From contig JASJFT010000045.1 in assembly GCA_030770425.1 (NCBI GenBank), forward strand, positions 1-64,000: a stretch of 64,000 nt of DNA. Reading direction: 5' to 3'. The stretch comes from Darksidea phi (Eukaryota > Ascomycota > Dothideomycetes > Pleosporales > Lentitheciaceae). Below, piece by piece: positions 1 to 12,832 of the stretch. Made by a program: the position numbers and the translations under genes. How positions within the stretch are numbered: position 1 is the stretch's first letter; every line of letters begins with the position of its first letter. Under the pieces are notes generated by a model that saw only the letters and a list, made by a program, of their open reading frames with translations, did not search any database and was not told the origin of the DNA.

Positions 1-1183
1 TAATAGAATTCGTTAACTTAATCTTAACCTATTAGAAACTAATAGTATAATAAATATTCTATTAGTCCTAACCTAGAACCCGTATAAAGGTACGTACAAC
101 GTATAATATATTCGAACTTAGACGTATATATAATAGTAGATTTAGTTTACTTAAGACGTATAATTTTTTACTCTACTAGCCTTTTTAAGTTAATATCTTT
201 AAATATAATATATAACTTATTTTTAAAGTACTTATAGCTTAAGAAAATAGCTTTAGTTTTATTACTTTAATAGATTTTATTAAGTTATAGTCTTTTATTT
301 AGATAGATTTTAAACTAAGTAATAGCTCTTCTTATAAACTATACTACTATAAATAATACTTTTAAGGTTTTATTAGGTAGCTATATCTTATTAAGGTTAA
401 GATAGATTATTATATTAGCTAGAAATCCCTTAAGTTTAGATTATATTCTATTAAACTTCTCTAGTTCTTCTAATTTTAACGGTTTCCTTATATATCTTTA
501 TAGCTCTTTAGTTAATATCGTAATTTATACTTCTAGTACGTCCTCTTATTTTTTAAATATATACTAATTCTTAATAACTCTTTTAAAGTTTTCTATAGTT
601 ATACTTCCTTCTAGAGAACTAAACTCTCTATAGCTCTCTACTTCTAAAGGTTTAGCCTAGGTTAGTAGCTATACCGTTCTACTTTATCGGGTTTCTTCTT
701 CTACTATCGTAATTAGCTATTCCTACCTACCGGATAGTTAAGGTATTAAACGGGGTCCGGGCCTAATAGGTTATTTAGTCTCGTTTAGGGTTTATACTTA
801 AGATAGAAAAGATAGAGTTAAAATAAAGGGGTAATAGTTTAATTACGTTAATAGATAAGGATTAATCTAGATTTAAATTAACTATAAAGAAGAAGACTAT
901 CTAGAAGATTCGTAGTTATTATATATTAATTTAGTTTTCTTAGATCTATAGCTCTATATCTATAGATCTACTAAGCTATAGCTCTATAACTCTATCTTAA
1001 TAGATCTACTAAGCTATTATATAATCCTTTAGATCTATTCTTACTAAGGTATAGATCTATTACGTAACTCCTTATTCTTTAATTATAAGGTCTACATCGT
1101 ATTCTTTATTAGAATAGATAGTTAGCTTAATCTCTAGTAGTTCTATTTACTAGTAGTCTATAGTATATATTTAGTTCGTAATA
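1..1183 (-). mobile_element. Ty3/gypsy chromovirus, 5' end (gag side), runs off left edge
   Basis: Bases 1-743 match, with RIP-type differences, the gag-side interior of the complete element at about 11,330-11,950 (same order and orientation). They are followed by an LTR at 744-1183. In the minus-strand sense this is the 5' LTR plus the first part of the body; the rest lies left of the window. The sequence is dead: stops occur in all frames. It belongs to the same family as the copies at 1184-3914 and 5407-12395. Confidence 0.75.
744..1183 (-). repeat. LTR of gypsy family (440 bp)
   Basis: On the plus strand it begins TATTAAACGGGG and ends TTCGTAATA. In the element sense this gives TATTAC...TAATA, which fits RIP-altered canonical TGTTA...TAACA LTR termini. 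Length is 440 bp, equal to the inverted copy at 3475-3914. The interior is rich in short palindromic AGATCTATAGATCT-like motifs. Confidence 0.8.
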
Positions 1184-3914
1184 CTTAGTAGGAGACCTAA
1201 TTACTAAGGAATAGAGAAACCTAGTATAGTAATCCTTAAGCTATAGCTAGACGGAACGATTATATATAACTACCTAAAACTAGTAAGAATATAAGAAATA
1301 GCGCTTAAATTAAAAGGGAATAAATAGACCTAATAGATTCGTATAGCTACTATAGAAGTAATAGATAAATAAAATAAAATCTAAGAAGTAATCTAAGAAA
1401 GAGATAGAATTATCTATATATTCTAAAAAGCCTATATACCTAAGATAATATAGAAAGAATTTATTAGATAATACTATAAGATACTAGTATATAGATACTA
1501 AGAAGTAGAAAAAATTCTTAAATAATTAATAAGGACGTATTATTTTCTATATATAAGATAGCTAGTTACCTAGATACTTTCGGAATATACTAACTATTAC
1601 TATAATAAATATACTAGATACGTACCCTATAGAATACTATAGTTAATAGAAAATATAGAAGGACTATAGAAGATTATAACTATAGACTTTATTATATAAT
1701 TATTATATTCTAAGGAACTAATAATAGGAGTATTCTATAATACTATACTAGTAGTAGTAGATAAGTTTATAAAATATACTTACTTTATCCTATATATAGA
1801 TAAAGAAAATATAGTAGAATAACTTATCTATACCTTACTAAGATATATATTTAGTAAATATAGAATACTAGATAAAATTATCTTAGATAGAGATATTAAA
1901 TTTATAATAAAGTTTTAGTAGACCCTTATAGCTAAACTAGAAATAAAATATAGTATATCGACTACCTATTATCTATAGATAGACGGACTAATAGAACGAA
2001 TAAATTAAATAGTTAAGTAATACCTTAGATATTATCTAAACTACTAATAGAATAATTAGATTATACTTTTACCTATAGTATAATTTACGTATAATAGTTC
2101 GTAATATAGTATAATAAAAATAATACCCTTCTTTATAAACTATAGAATTAAACTAGAAATATATAAGAAATCTAGATAACTTTAATCTTATAGCTAAAAT
2201 AGAGAAGAAATAGTAAAAATTATTCTATAAACGTACTAATAGCTTAAGAAAGATATAGAATTCCTTTAAAATAAAATAAGTAAGTACTACGATAAGAAGT
2301 AAAAGAAAGTACCTACTTTTAAAGAAGGAGAAAAGGTATAGTTACTATAAAAAAATATTAAGAATAAGTAACCTAATAGTAAACTAGACTATATTAAGAT
2401 TAAACTCTATAAGATTAAGAAATAAGTCTTATCTATAAACTACTAACTAAGACTACCCCTATAAATAAAAATCTATCCTACGTTCTATATTAGCTTATTA
2501 GAAAAAGTACTATAAGATACTAGACTAGTAGTATATAAAGTAGATACGTATAAAGAAGATAATAAGGAATAAAAAGTAGAAAAAATTCTAGATAATAATA
2601 TTAGAAATGGGAAAAACTACTACCTAATTTAATAATAAGGAATAGATAAGAATAGGAAATTATAGAAATAAATCTAGAAATCTAAAGATAATCTTAATTA
2701 TTTTAAGAAGTTTACGGAGTACTAAAACTATAATTCTAAAGAAAACTAGAAGATAAGGTAAGTTCGCCTTATAGTAAGTTAAGAAAGCTAGTCTTATCCT
2801 TAGTAAGATAAGAGATATTTAATAGACTAGAAAGAGTAATATTATCTACGACGTTATAAGCGACGTCTAGAACGGTTAGAGAGGTCTCTAGATCCTCCTA
2901 CTATTCTAGCTACTAAAGCTCCGCCTCCTCTTTATCTAGCTTAGCTTCTAGCGCCTAGGATTATACTACCGACTTCTTATAAAGGACTACTCTCTACTTC
3001 TCTAAATAATATACTTATATTTAAGTCTCTACTAACTTATTAAGAAGCTCGTTCTAAGCTTTTTAAGTCTCCTCTAACTACTATTAAAGTTTCTCTTCTA
3101 TACGGTCGATAGATCTTACTAATAGTAATAAGTCCTAATATACGAGTTTTACTATTTAATATAAACGAATCTTCTAATAATAAAATACTAGATATATAAT
3201 AGGAATCTTATATATTAGTACGAATATATACCTTATAGTATCTACTATCTCTAGACAAAGTAATATATAATATTTCTAACTAAGAATAATAACTATAGGG
3301 AAATATCTTAAAACTATAATAAAGAATCTTATTAGTAAGAGTAATATATTCTCGAGTTTTATATAATACTATAATAGATAATAACGGTCTCTTAAGGTAG
3401 GGCCCTAATACTAATATAACTAAATACTAGATCTAGAATAACCTCTAAGCCGAAGGTTTAGAGAGGGAAGATAGTATTATAAACTAAATATATACTATAG
3501 ACTACTAGTAAATAAAACTACTAAAGATTAAGCTAACTACCTATTTTAATAGAGAATATAACGCGGACCTTATAATTAGAGAATAAGGAGTTATATAATA
3601 GATCTATATCTTAATAAGGATAGATCTAAAGAATTACGTAATAGCTTAATAGATCTATTAAGATAGAGCTATAGAGCTATAACTTAGTAGATCTATAGGT
3701 ATAGAGCTATAGATCTAAGAAAACTAAATTAATATATAATAACTACGAATCTCCTAGATAGTCTTCTCCTTTATAGTTAATTTAAATCTAGATTAATCCT
3801 TATCTATTAATATAATTAAACTATTACTCCTTCGTTCTAACTCCGCCTTTCCTATCTTAAGTATAAACCCTAAACGAGGCCAAATAACCTATCGGGCCCG
3901 GACCCCATTTAATA
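1184..3914 (+). mobile_element. Ty3/gypsy chromovirus, 5'-truncated copy with integrase, chromodomain and 3' LTR
   Basis: This plus-strand fragment starts abruptly in the RNase H/integrase part, immediately against the LTR ending at 1183. Around 1,680-1,800 the integrase core can be read as DFI-x-x-L then ILVVVDKF and KYTYFIL, the usual region around the second catalytic Asp. At 2566-2713 a chromodomain is recognisable (VEKILD, RNGKNYYL, then the WKGYD and TWEP positions now stop codons, ending NYFKKF). The 3' LTR follows at 3475-3914. gag, protease and most of reverse transcriptase are missing. Confidence 0.82.
3475..3914 (+). repeat. 3' LTR of truncated gypsy copy (440 bp)
   Basis: It starts TATTATAAAC and ends CCCATTTAATA, and is the reverse complement (with RIP differences) of the LTR at 744-1183 and of the 426-bp LTRs at 5407 and 11970. 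It therefore forms a 440-bp inverted pair with 744-1183. Confidence 0.8.
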
Positions 3915-3917
3915 CTA

Positions 3918-4771
3918 GAAGGAGAAGTAAGAGACTTAGAGACTAAGAAGCTAAAGACTTAAGAGACTATTAGACTAGTAGATAAGAAGAGTAGTTATAA
4001 GAAGAAGGTTAAAGAGTCCGAGAGAGTATTAAAAGAGACCTTTTATATACATTTTAGCTAGCTATTAGTTATAAAGAAGTTAAAATAAGAATATTTAAAG
4101 TCTTATTTATAGATATTATTATAAAATTACTAGATAAGAGTTTAAGAGCTATATAAAGATAAGAAAACCTATTAAGAAGCTAGAACTAAATTAGAGATTA
4201 ATTAGTTTTATAATAATATATTAAACTAGTCGAAGAAAGCTTATCTTTATAATTATACTAACTTACTATTAAAGGCTCTAGGTAGAGAGAGGCGTTAAGA
4301 TTAAATTATAGTCTATTTACTAAGGAGGAGGGAAATAAGAGGCCTACTAATAGCTTCTTAAGACTATTTAAAGATAGAGATTACTTAAAGAAAAGTCCTT
4401 AATAGACTAGTAGTAGGGTTTACTATTAATAATATACTAGTATTATATAGAGTTACTCGATTAGATAGTAGAGCTTAAGAGGGCTAAGCTCTTTTAGTTA
4501 GAAAGAAAAATATAGTATAGTAATAAAGAAAGCCTTCTAATTAAGTATTAAAGGCTTAGATAAACGGCGAAATATTAGACTAGGCTCTAAAAGGGTATTA
4601 TTTAAGAGAGTCTTTAGCTAGTATTCGTTACGTATTCTATTATATAGTAGATAGAGGAAATAGTTTAATTAATTAATTTTAGCCGTCTATTCTATTAATC
4701 CTTTTCTTTTATTTCTCTAACTACGGGTTATAAGCTCTACTACTCTATTTCTAATATATCTATATACTATA
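3918..4771. repeat. Repeat family R, copy 1 (about 0.85 kb)
   Basis: It begins GGAGAAGTAAGAGACTTAGA and ends TATATACTATA, and is collinear with 22,301-23,174; its last about 270 bp also match 12,555-12,824. No protein homology was readable. The conserved end (CTACGGGTTATAAGCTC then CTATATACTATA) may be an LTR terminus of the element at 12.8 kb, but the start of that LTR was not resolved. Confidence 0.65.
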
Positions 4772-5401
4772 ATACCTAATTATATATCTAATAAACGTTA
4801 TAATAATACTCTACGAGTATAAAATCTAAATATTAATAAATCTAATATTATATTAGAAGGATATTCGAGTTATTATATATATAAGTTAATATAGAACCTA
4901 TATTAATAAGTATATTCTTTATTCTATATAAATATTAATAATACTCTCTATAATTATATATATACTCTTATTATAATAATAAGATAAAGCTTAGAGTATA
5001 AGGTCTATTAGTTATAGTTACTAGATTCTTTATAGTTCTTTTATTAACTAGATAATTATTTATATAATAATTAGTTTTAAGCTACTATTAATATAGAATA
5101 TTAATTAGTATAAATAAAAGAATACTTTATAAAGATATTCTTACCTAAAGCTAATATTAAGATATTACTATTAATATAGATATTTACCTATAAAATTAAT
5201 ATAGATAGATATCTCTTAAAGTTTAAGACTTATATTATTATATAAGGAGATTTATAATAACTCTATAGTAATATATATATAATTATATTAGCTATTTACT
5301 TATTTTATATTTTACTTATAATTTTTTTTTTTTTTTTTTTTTTTTTTAGTTCGGTGGTAATACTAGCTATATTATATAGCTATTCTATTTAGTATCGAGG
5401 T
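4772..5401. repeat. AT-rich transposon debris with a 26-nt T run
   Basis: This stretch has no recognisable protein remnant. It contains a homopolymer of 26 T at 5322-5347, which could be the poly(A) tail of a minus-strand non-LTR insertion, or just a homopolymer. The sequence just right of it is the left flank of the complete gypsy insertion. Confidence 0.4.
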
Positions 5402-5406
5402 AGAAG

Positions 5407-5832
5407 TATTAAACGAGGTCCGGGTCTAATAGGTTATTTAGCCTTATTTAGGGTTTATACTTAAGATAGAAGAGAAGAAGTTAGAATAAAAGATAATAGT
5501 TTAATTACGTTAATATACGAGGATTAATCTAGATTCGAATTAACTATAAGGAGAAGAACTATCTAGGGGATTTATAGTTATTATATATTAATTTAGTTTT
5601 CTTAGATCTATAGACTCTATAGCTCTATCCTCTAATAGATCTACTAATCTATAGATCCGTAGATCTATAGGATTTATATTTACTAAGAACTATAGATCTA
5701 TAGATCTATTATATAACTTCTTATTCTCTAATTATAAGATCTATATCGTATTCTTTATTAAAGCCCGTAATAGGCTCTATCTTAGGTATCCTTATTAGCT
5801 ATTATTTTATAGTTTATATATAGTTTATAATA
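5407..5832 (-). repeat. 3' LTR of complete gypsy element (426 bp)
   Basis: It begins TATTAAACGAGGTC and ends TTTATAATA on the plus strand, the same length as its partner at 11970-12395 and preceded by the target duplication AGAAG at 5402-5406. It contains clustered AGATCTATAGATCT-like palindromes at about 5,600-5,710. Confidence 0.88.
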
Positions 5833-8800
5833 TTATCTCCCCTCTTTAAACCTTTAGCTCGGAGGTTATTCCGGATTCGGTATTCGGCTATATTAGTATT
5901 AGCTTAGAATCTTCCTAAGTTATACCTTTCTTTCTCTATAGTTTTTCGTAAAACTAAAGAATATCTTATACTTATTAACTATATTAGTTATAATAGTTCT
6001 AAAATATTTCCTTACCCTTAATATAGTAGGCTAGAGGTATTCTATATTATTTCTCCTAATAAAAGTAAATACTACGAGGCTTATATTTATATAAACGTAT
6101 AAAATTTATATTAGTTATCTAGAGTTTCTATAGCTAAGTATCTATTTTTAACTATAATTTATATATATAGACTTATATATATTAGGGTAATCTATTAATC
6201 GTTTATAAGAGAAACTTTAAGCTTAGTTATAAGAGGTTAAAGAGTATTATAAAGAACTACTTTATCGTATAGCTAAGTTTAGTTAAGAGTTATCTAATAT
6301 ATAGATAAAGATTTAATATTTAAAGAAATAGAAAGAGTTTCTTAATAAGAAAATAGCTAGGTAATCTCGTACCCTTAAGGCTAAACTTAATATTAAGGAG
6401 GCGGAGCTTTATTAGTTAGAATAGTAGAAGGATCTAGAGATCTCTTTAACCGCTCTAGACGTTACTTATAATATCGTAGATAATATTACTCTTTCTAGTC
6501 TATTAAGCGCCTTATACTATACTATAGATAGTACTAGTCTTCTTAATTTATTATAAGGCGAACTTATCTTATCTCTAAATTTCCTTTAGAATTATAGTTT
6601 TAGTACTCTATAAGCTTTTTAGAATAATTAAGATTATCTTTAAGTTTCTAGGTTTATTTCTATAGGTTTCCCTTTTCGTCTATCTCTTACTATTTAATTA
6701 GATAGTAGTTTTTTCTATTTCTAATATTATTATCTAGGATTTCTTCTACTTTCTATTCTTTATTATCTTCTCTATATATATCTACTTCGTATACTACTAG
6801 TTTAGTATCCTATAGTACTTTTTCTAGTAAGCTAATATAGAATATAGAATAGATTTTTATTTATAGAAGTAGTCTTAGTCGGTAGTTTATAGATAAGACT
6901 TATTTTTTAATTTTATAAGGTCTGATCTTAGTATAGTCTAGTTTACTATTAGGTCGCTTACTTTTAATATTCTTTCGTAGTAACTATACCTTTTCTCTCT
7001 CTTTAAAAGTAGATACTTCTTTTTACTTTTTATTATAGTACTTACTTATTTTATTTTAAAGAAATTCTACGTCTTCTTTAAACTATTAATATATTTATAG
7101 AATAATTTTTACTATTTTTTCTCTATTCTAGCTATAAGACTAAAGTTACCTAGGTTCCTTATATATTTCTAGTTTAATTCTATAGTTTATAAAGAAAGGT
7201 ATTATCTTTATTACGCTATATTACGAACTATTATATATAAATTATATTATAGATAAAAGTATAATCTAATTATTCTAATAATAGTTTAGATAATATCTAA
7301 GATATTATTCTACTATTTAGTTTATTTATTCTATTAGTCCGTCTATCTATAGATAGTACGTAGTCGATATACTATACTTAGTTTCTAGTTTAGCTATAAG
7401 AGTTTACTAAAACTTTACTATAAATTTAACGTCTCTATCTAAAATAATCTTATCTAGTATTTTATATTTACTAAATACGTATCTTAGTAAAGTATAGATA
7501 AGTTATTTTACTATATTTTCTTTATTTATATATAGAATAAAGTATACGTATTTAATAAACTTATCTACTATTACTAGTATAGTATTATAGGATACTCCTA
7601 TTATTAGTTTCTTAAAACGTAGTAACTATATAATAAAGTCTATAGTAATAATCTTCTATAGTTCTTTTATATTTTCTATTAGTTATAGTATTCTATAGGG
7701 TATATATCTAGCGTATTTATTATAGTAATAATCTATATATTCTAAAAGTACTTAGACGACGAGTTATCTTATATATAGAAAATAGTACGTCCTTATTAAT
7801 TATTTAAGAATTCTTTCTACTCCTTAATATCTATATATCGGTACTTTATAGTATTATCTAATAAATTCTTTTTATATTACCTTAGGTATATAGACTTTTT
7901 AGAATATATAAATAATTCTATTCTTTTCTTAGATTACTTCTTAGATTTTATTTTATTTATCCGTTACTTCTATAGTAGCTATACGGATCTATTAAGTCTA
8001 TTTATTCCCTTCTAGCTTAAGTATTATTTCTTATATTTCTACTAATTTTAGGCGGTTATATATAATTATTTCGTTCGATTATAGCTTAAGAATTACTATA
8101 CTAGATTTTTCTATTTCTTAGTAGTTAGGTCTTCTATTAAGTATATCTACTTATTTATTTTCTAATCCTTTAGTATATATAATCTTAATATCGTAGATTA
8201 TAAGGGTCTATATCTATCGTATTTATCTTTTAATTAGAGGTTTATTTATTAAGAATTCTATTAGATTCTTATAATCTATATAGATTATAATAGAGTATTT
8301 AGATCCTTATAAATTAGATCTCTATTTCTTTAAAACTTCGATAATTACTAATAACTCCTTATTATAGATATTATAGTTAAGTTCGGCTAGTAATATCTTC
8401 CGTAAGAAGTAGTATACTAGTTTAAGATTATCTTTATTATCTTTCTATAGTAATACTACTCCTATTATATAGTCTAATACGTTTATCTTAATAATCGATA
8501 GTTCTTTAGAATTATATATCTTAATTATAGGTTTCTTAGTAAATTATTCTTTAATCTTCTCGAAGGCTTATTAGTATTCTTTCTTCTATTCGAAAGATTA
8601 GTCCTTTCTAGTAAGCTATATAAGAGGTACCGTTATTATACTCTATTATAGTATTAATTTTCGATAGAAATTATAGAATCCTAGGAATAATTATAGTTTC
8701 TTAAGATTCTTAGATATAGACTATTCTTTAACTTTCTTAATTTATTATAGGTCTACTTTAATTTCTTCTAGTCTAATAATAAATTCTAGAAACTCTATTT

Positions 8801-11800
8801 CTTATACGTAGAATTTATATTTTCGTAAGTAAAGGTATAGTTATACTTCTTTAAGTATCTATAGAACCTTTTTTATATATTCTTTATATTCTTTTTCTAT
8901 TTTAGAGTAAACTAAGATATTATCGAGGTATACTATTATAAACTAGTTAAAATAGTTTTATAAAATATTATTAATTTATTTCTAAAATATTATAGGTATA
9001 TTAGTAAGTCTAAAAGGTATTACTTAGTATTTATATAATCCTTTCTTAGTCCTAAAAGCTATTTTCTATTCTTCGTCCTTCTTAATTTAGATCTAGTAGT
9101 ACGTATTTTAGATATCTAATTATATAAACTATTTAGCTTTTCTTAGTTAATTCTATATTTCCAATATTAGAGGTAAGAGGTATTAGTTCTTAATAATAAT
9201 ATTATTAAATATTCGGTAGTTAATATATAATCGTAATTCCGTAGTACCCTTCTTAGGTACGAAGAGAACCGGATATCCTATAGGTAAATTTAAGTATTAA
9301 ATATACTTTTTTATAAGGTTATCTTCAAGGTACTTTATTATAGTCTTTTCTTCTTCTTTAATTAACTTATAGATTAGTTTAAATCCTAGAGCTTTCCCTT
9401 CCTATAATAGGATCGCGTAGTCCTAAGGCTAGTACTAGAGTAGACTTTTCTCTAGTTCTATAAATAATTCCTTCTATTTTTTATATTATTCTAGAATATT
9501 ATTATTTTCTTCTTAAGTTACGCCTAGGTTTTATTATAGAAATAATACTTATTAGTTAGTCTATTAAATCTAAGAATCGGCTTCTTAGAACTACGATATT
9601 TTTAGGATTATATCCTAGTCGTTTAATATTTCGATTATATCGAGTATTTTATTTTCTTTTTTCTATTCCTATAGGCTAAGCTTATCTTTAATTTCGTATA
9701 TTATAGGTTTATTAAAGGGTTCTTCTTCGATAGTATATATAATACTAGGGTATCGTTTCTTCTAGTAAGGAATCTTCTTTTATTAGATAAAGTCCTTACT
9801 AATAAAGTTTTAAGTAGCTCTACTATTAATTAAGGTAGTAATCTTTCTTTCTTAGTAGGTTTCTTAGAGGTAGACGTAGTCCTATCCTCTAGTTCCTTAA
9901 ATTCTTATTTTCTTAGACTAATATTTCGTATTAATTTTTATCTAGATATATTTTAAATACTTATTCTTTAGATATTTATACTATAGTCTTTCTAGAATAT
10001 AATTTAATAGTAAGAGAGGTTCTAGTATAATTTATATATATCCCTTCTATCGTTAGTTCTTAGATTATTACTATCTATATACTACTTCTAGTATAACTAC
10101 TTAGGTAACCCTTTTATTATAATCTTTTACTAGATAGTAGTTATTTTTTTACTTTACTTCTTTATAGAGTCTATATTCTCTTTATATATATAAGATCTAC
10201 GTAATTTTAAAGTATACTAGGTATCTTATTTCGTATTATAGGTTATCTTCTAGATTAACCTTATATCTCTAATTATTATATTTTATAGAGATTATTTATA
10301 CGAGAATCTATTATTTAATTATTATATACTATAGTTATTTCTTATTAATTATTTTTATAATATACTATATTTCTTTCTAAGTCTCTTAGTTAGATATAAG
10401 ATCTATAATAATAAAGTTCTATTTAACCTATTATTTAAAGTCTTTAAATAATTAGTATATTAGATAAAATCTAGACTATTTCTTATAAATCTCTTATATT
10501 ATTATAGGTATTATAGTTTTTTTTATAAACTATAAGGCTTAGGTATAAGTTATATTAAGTTCTAATACTAGTTCTATTTCTTTTTTAGATAGTCGAATTA
10601 TCTATAGATATCTAGTATTCTTATATATTATAACTAGATTTTCTTCTTCTAGTTCTAAGGACTTATCGCTATTATTAACTATTTATAACGGTATATCTAG
10701 GATATTATTAAAATCTTCCTTTTTTATAGATAAGTCTTCTTCGGATACTTCTTTTTATACTTCTAGTAAGAACGAAACTCTTCTTTAAGACTTCTAAGTC
10801 GTAGCTACCTACTATTTCTATAGCTAATAGCTAGTATTTAACTTAGCTTCGTAGTATATCTTATATTAGTCGCGTATATAGGTCGTCTAATATATAGTAT
10901 TATATTCTTATATTATAGCTACTTTATCCCTTTTACCCTACTAAGTATATTAGGGTTTTTCTTTTCTTAGACCTAATTTATAATCTTTTACTAAGTATCC
11001 TTACTTTTTATACTTAAAGTATACTTATTTTTTATAGAGCTCTTATTTCTTAGAGTTCTATTTCCCTCTCTTAGGCTTTAGATTAGCCTCTAGGACTATT
11101 AGCTCTAGTCCGTAGTACTTTTCTTCTTTCTTTTTTTTATAGAATCTAACTTTTCCTTTCTTTTCCTAATTTTAAAGATAGAGGTTATCGTTAATCCTAA
11201 TAGTCTATTTAATTATCTTTTATATAATCTATAGTCTATCTATTCGAATTATTTTATATTAAATATTATCCTTTAATCTCTTATAGTAATATAATATAAG
11301 AGCTACTTCTTCCTATTAAATCTTAGTTATAAGTTATTCGAACTTAAATATATATATAGTAGTAGATTTAGTCTATTTAAGATATATAATCTTCTATTCT
11401 ACTAATCTCTCTAAGTTAATATCTTTAAATATAATACGTAATTTATTTTCGAAGTACTTATAGCTTAAGAAAATAGCTCTAATTTTATTACTTTAGTAGG
11501 TTTTATTAAGTCGTAGTCTTTTATTTAAATAGGTTTTAAACTAAGTAATAGCTCTTCCTATAAACTATACTACTATAAATAATACCTTCGAGGTTTTATC
11601 GAGTAGTCGTATCTTATTAAGGTCGAGATAGATTACTATATTAGCTAGAAATTCTTTAAGTTTAGATTATATTCTATTAAACTTTTCTAATTCTTTTAAC
11701 TTTAATAACTTCCTTATATATTTCTTTAACTCTTTTATTAATATTATAATTTATACTTCTAGTATATCCTCTTACTTCTTAAACGTATACTAGTTCTTAA

Positions 11801-11969
11801 TAACTTTTTTAAAGTTTTCTATAGTTATACTATCTTCTAGGGAACTAAATTCCCTATAGCTTTCTACCTTTAAGGGTTCGACCTAAGTTAGCGGCTATAC
11901 CGCTTCGCTTTATCGGGTTCCTTCTTCTATTATTATAGTTAGCTATTCCTACCTACTAGATAGTTAAGG

Positions 11970-12395
11970 TATTAAACGGGGTTCGGGTCTAATAGATTAT
12001 TTAGCCTTATTTAGAGTTTATACTTAAGATAGGAGAGAAGAAGTTAGAATAAGAGGTAATAGTTTAATTATATTAATATACGAGAATTAATCTAAATTCG
12101 AATTAACTATAAGGAGAAGAACTATCTAGGGGATTTATAGTTATTATATATTAATTTAGTTTCCTTAGATCTATAGGCTCTATAGCTCTATCCTTTAATA
12201 GATCTACTAATCTATAGATTCGTAGATCTATAGAATCTATATTTACTAAGAATTATAAATCTATAGATCTATTATATAACTTCTTATTCTCTAATTATAA
12301 GATCTATATTATATTCTTTATTAGAGTCCGTAATAGACTCTATCTCGGATATTCTTATTAGCTATTATTCCGTAGTTTATATATAGTTCGTAATA
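11970..12395 (-). repeat. 5' LTR of complete gypsy element (426 bp)
   Basis: It begins TATTAAACGGGGTT and ends TTCGTAATA on the plus strand and is followed by the target duplication AGAAG at 12396-12400. Differences from the 3' LTR are mostly C/T and G/A, as RIP would give. Confidence 0.88.
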
Positions 12396-12400
12396 AGAAG

Positions 12401-12832
12401 AGCTAAGGTAGAATCTATATAGGGTCTATTCTCTCTATTAACTAGTACTAGTTTTCTTCTAATCGAGGGGATATCTTTAAAATCTAAATCTAAATAAGCG
12501 TACGCTACGTATAAGCGACCTAGTTATACTAGATTTAAAGAGGTATTAGATACTCTTAGTACTATAGTATAGTAGTAAAGGAAGTCTCTTAATTAAGTAT
12601 CGAAGGCTTAGGTAAGCGGCGAAATATTAGACCGGGCTTCGAAAGGGTATTATCTAGAAGAGTCTTTAGCTAGTATTTATTATCTATCCTATTATATAGT
12701 AGATAGAAGAAATAGTTTAATTTAACTAATTTTTAACTACCTATTCTTTTAACCCTTTTCTTCTATTCCTCTAACTACGAGTTGTAAGCTTCGCTACTCT
12801 ATCTCTAATATACCTATATACTATAGTTTTTA
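12401..12832. repeat. Host sequence of the gypsy insertion plus repeat R copy 2
   Basis: The sequence right of the target duplication continues the interrupted host repeat. From about 12,555 to 12,824 it matches the 3' part of repeat family R (GTCGAAGGCTTAGGTAAG-like core, ending TATATACTATA). It directly precedes the body of the next gypsy element, so it is a candidate 5' LTR end, left unproven. Confidence 0.55.

Larger units (their letters stand above)
5407..12395 (-). mobile_element. Structurally complete, RIP-killed Ty3/gypsy chromovirus
   Basis: Two LTRs of 426 bp each (5407-5832 and 11970-12395) enclose 6.1 kb of interior, and the direct 5-bp flanks are AGAAG on both sides (5402-5406 and 12396-12400), a perfect target-site duplication. 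The interior reads on the minus strand: gag side near 11.9-11 kb; reverse transcriptase with FIIVYLDNILVYS at about 8905-8946 (YLDN at 8919-8930, canonical YLDD); RNase H IDYKNLIEFL at about 8250-8290 (canonical TDHKNL); integrase at about 7.2-7.7 kb; chromodomain at about 6.6-6.77 kb. Order PR-RT-RH-INT-chromodomain is diagnostic of chromoviruses. Every domain is broken by stops from TGG to TAG/TAA changes. Confidence 0.92.
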
